Under the pieces are notes generated by a model, which did no database searches, had not been told where the DNA came from, and was given only the letters and a program-made list of their open reading frames with translations. Position numbers and translations under genes: made by a program. Source: Chthoniobacter flavus (GTDB lineage Bacteria > Verrucomicrobiota > Verrucomicrobiia > Chthoniobacterales > Terrimicrobiaceae). Taken from it: 52,891 bases of DNA. The stretch is from contig CAMASH010000016.1 in NCBI GenBank assembly GCA_945860745.1, forward strand, positions 1 through 52,891, given 5' to 3'. Below are positions 51,479 through 52,891 of the stretch, one piece after another (within the stretch, counting starts at the first letter, position 1; every line of letters begins with the position of its first letter).

Positions 51479-51715
51479 ATGGATATTGTCCTCTTGCGCG
51501 AAGCCGTGCGGGCCCGTCTCGACGTCGTGGCCGATCATGCCCTGCGCGACCGCGATTCCGCGGCCCATCTGGAAAAACTCAAACAGGCGGCCGCCCGCCT
51601 GGATACCTTGGTGGCGGGCCTGCCGTCCGCTTGCGATCCCATGCTGCGCCACTACCTCGAACGCCAGAGCTACACCAAGGCCCTGGCTTGGCTGGAAGAA
51701 CAAAGTCCCGGCTAA
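51479..51715 (+). CDS. Small helical protein of unknown function
   Basis: The 78-residue frame starts MDIVLLREAVRARLDVVADH and contains LEKLKQAAARLDTLVAGLPS and LRHYLERQSYTKALAWLEEQ. It is rich in Ala, Leu and Arg and predicted entirely helical. It lies 126 bp after smc on the same strand. Codon use is coding-like. No family is recognised. It may be an SMC-linked small protein. Confidence 0.55.
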   Translation: MDIVLLREAVRARLDVVADHALRDRDSAAHLEKLKQAAARLDTLVAGLPSACDPMLRHYLERQSYTKALAWLEEQSPG

Positions 51716-51720
51716 GCGTG

Positions 51721-51741
51721 GCATCGGCATCTTGCCGATGC
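51721..51741. repeat. Perfect 9-bp hairpin (REP-like) after the small gene
   Basis: GCATCGGCA-TCT-TGCCGATGC is a perfect stem in the gap between two converging genes. It is followed by a related GGCAGGACGCC text. The pattern GGCATCTTGCCGATGC is a common repeat in this group. It may act as a terminator, though no T tract follows. Confidence 0.6.
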
Positions 51742-51796
51742 GATTTGTTCCACCGGCAGGACGCCGATTCCGTACTGGGAGCGCAACTCCCCGCAG

Positions 51797-52561
51797 TTAT
51801 TTCGTCTGGCCTCCTTCGCGCTCCGCGCGGCGGAAGGCTTCCATTTCCCGCTTGAGCGGCTCCCAGTACTTCCGGTCGATTTCCTGCTCGGCCCGGACTT
51901 CGGCATCCAAGGCCTCGCGCAGTTCGGTCAGTTGGCCGGAAATCGCATTGGCCAGCAGCGGACGGGAGGTCAGTTTTTGAGCGGCTTCGTCGGGGAAACG
52001 CCGCGCGAGGGCGACAAGGCTTCCGGCTTCGCGGGATTCCTCCAGCCAAAACGCAATCCGCTCCGGCGAGGGTTCATTTGTTAATGCGGCGTAATGCCCT
52101 TCCACCAGTGCGCTGATCATGGGCCAGTCTTTCTGACGCTGGGTCTTTTTGGCCTGCACCAGGTCCGGAATCGACAAGAGGTGAATTTCCGCGCCTCCCT
52201 CCTCGGTGATCGTTGTTCTTCTTTCCCAAAGAATCCCAAACTCCGGAAGATCCCGCAGCTTCGTCATCACATCAATGCGGAGTCCCTCAACCCCCTTGGC
52301 CCGGCAGCGAAAATGAACGGCATGGCCCCTCGCCAGAACCGTGGAGTCGAATCGCGGAACCGCGATCCGCCCGGCCGAGAGTTCCGCCAGGGCGCGATGC
52401 AGGCCCGCGAAATTGATCTCGTCCGCGAGGATGAGAAAATCGACGTCTTTGCTAAACTGGGCCGCGCCGTAAAACACGCAAGCCTGGCCGCCCATAAGCA
52501 GCGCCTGAACTTGATGTTTCTGGATCGTAGAAAGGACTTGTCGGATCGGGGTCGGGATCAA
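51797..52561 (-). CDS. Nucleotidyltransferase-fold protein (AbiEii-like)
   Basis: The 254-residue product has the minimal nucleotidyltransferase core: LLMGGQACVFYGAAQFSKDVDFLI (GG and D-x-D). LRIDVMTKLRDLPEFGILWERR provides the third acidic strand, and LSIPDLVQAKKTQRQKDW follows. The second half is helical. Such genes often belong to type IV toxin-antitoxin or phage-defence cassettes with a small upstream partner. Here the partner frame overlaps its start. The cassette lies between smc and a truncated transposase. Confidence 0.75.
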   Translation of the reverse strand: MIPTPIRQVLSTIQKHQVQALLMGGQACVFYGAAQFSKDVDFLILADEINFAGLHRALAELSAGRIAVPRFDSTVLARGHAVHFRCRAKGVEGLRIDVMTKLRDLPEFGILWERRTTITEEGGAEIHLLSIPDLVQAKKTQRQKDWPMISALVEGHYAALTNEPSPERIAFWLEESREAGSLVALARRFPDEAAQKLTSRPLLANAISGQLTELREALDAEVRAEQEIDRKYWEPLKREMEAFRRAEREGGQTK

Positions 52562-52571
52562 GGCTGCCTCC

Positions 52572-52754
52572 CATGGCTAAATATTGCGCGAAGATTTTTT
52601 CACTCTCCCGGAAGCGTTCCATCGGGGTGAGCTTGGCCCACTCCTGCCACTCCTCCGGCCAGTCTTCAAATCTCACGCCTTGCACAATATCCGCATCGCC
52701 CCGCCTGTCGAGGAGGGAAAAGCCCGCCGGGTCGAAGAGGGCGCACGACGCCAA
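52572..52754 (-). CDS. Small partner protein of the nucleotidyltransferase
   Basis: A minus-strand frame from TTG 52754 contains VQGVRFEDWPEEWQEWAKLT, MERFRESEKIFAQYLAMGGS and LDPDPDPTSPF. The RESEKIF-QY-GGSLDP-DP block is typical of the small proteins encoded in front of such nucleotidyltransferases. The frame stays open to 52452 and overlaps the next gene by more than 100 bp, which is unusual. The true end may be near 52560, or the tail may be frameshifted. The N-terminus borders transposon DNA and may be incomplete. Confidence 0.5.
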
Positions 52755-52766
52755 AGTTCCAGAAGA

Positions 52767-52891
52767 TCAGGCGACCTTCTGGTCTCTGGCGAGCCAGAGG
52801 TCGTCAAATCGGTTGCTGAGGAGGGCGGTGCGGAGGTCGAGGACGTTCTGAGCACCTTTGACCGACCAGAACATACCGGAGTTTTTGAGCC
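52767..52891 (-). pseudogene. Transposase C-terminus cut by the window edge
   Basis: The frame enters from the window end and reads LKNSGMFWSVKGAQNVLDLR, then LLSNRFDDLWLARDQKVA and TGA at 52769-52767. The NSGMFWS-KGA block is the typical C-terminus of large transposases, also seen in the scar at 27985-28347. Only about 40 residues are in the window, so intactness beyond it is unknown. Confidence 0.55.

Overview
The window looks like a chromosomal piece of a GC-rich member of the Verrucomicrobiota. This is an inference from gene content and style, not from a 16S gene. The supporting signs are rpoA followed by rplQ, a GTP-type PEPCK, a GlgE maltosyltransferase, menaquinone-type UbiE/MenG, the long cyanobacterial-type IspH, weak Shine-Dalgarno signals, abundant short palindromic repeats, S23/four-helix-bundle genes and decayed transposons.

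Layout. 1-2600 is a scrapyard: a transposase C-terminus, an AT-rich orphan GTP-cyclohydrolase-II-like gene, a frameshifted IS4-type transposase and a broken host gene. 2587-9601 holds an L,D-transpeptidase, a secreted FG-GAP protein and a tight run of nucleotidyltransferase, APH-fold kinase and GlgE. 9741-16884 holds ubiE/menG, tRNA-Leu(CAG), a lipoprotein parvulin, a beta-hydroxyacid dehydrogenase, a YgfZ-like protein, a cyclophilin, tRNA-Tyr(GUA) and a sugar isomerase/dehydrogenase pair. 16923-23532 holds pckG, a rhomboid-like/DUF2270/mazG run, a glycosyltransferase-like gene and ispH. 23613-27976 holds a pseudopilin-like gene, a large VWA membrane protein, a bifunctional-nuclease-family protein and a gamma-carbonic anhydrase. 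27977-29130 is another transposon scar. 29244-34824 is a four-gene glutaminase/MFS/AbgT/ThrE cluster. 35596-40831 is a branched-chain amino-acid ABC operon (livK-H-M-G-F), interrupted between livG and livF by a four-helix-bundle gene and hexamer arrays. 40890-44615 holds exoD-like, dedA and a sigma54-type amt-glnK nitrogen operon. 45182-46700 is rpoA-rplQ. 47555-51352 is smc, followed by a nucleotidyltransferase cassette and another truncated transposase.

Most unusual feature. Both tRNA genes are followed by repeat units that end in an exact copy of that tRNA's own 3' tail, CCA included. tRNA-Tyr has two extra 19-nt tails and tRNA-Leu has one 18-nt tail. The units at the two loci share a conserved core (GTTCRACTGCC, then GCCAAAAMGCAGAGCCCCGC, a hairpin and GCGGGGATMATCC) at near-constant distance from the tail, and each carries an anti-tail complementary to its own tRNA. 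This looks like a family of tRNA-tail-capturing repeats that resembles, at another scale and in another lineage, the rtT repeats of E. coli tyrT. A second candidate system is the four-helix-bundle gene flanked by YYCTTA hexamer arrays. The same kind of arrays recur without the gene, split by a 159-bp miniature transposon, downstream of glnK.
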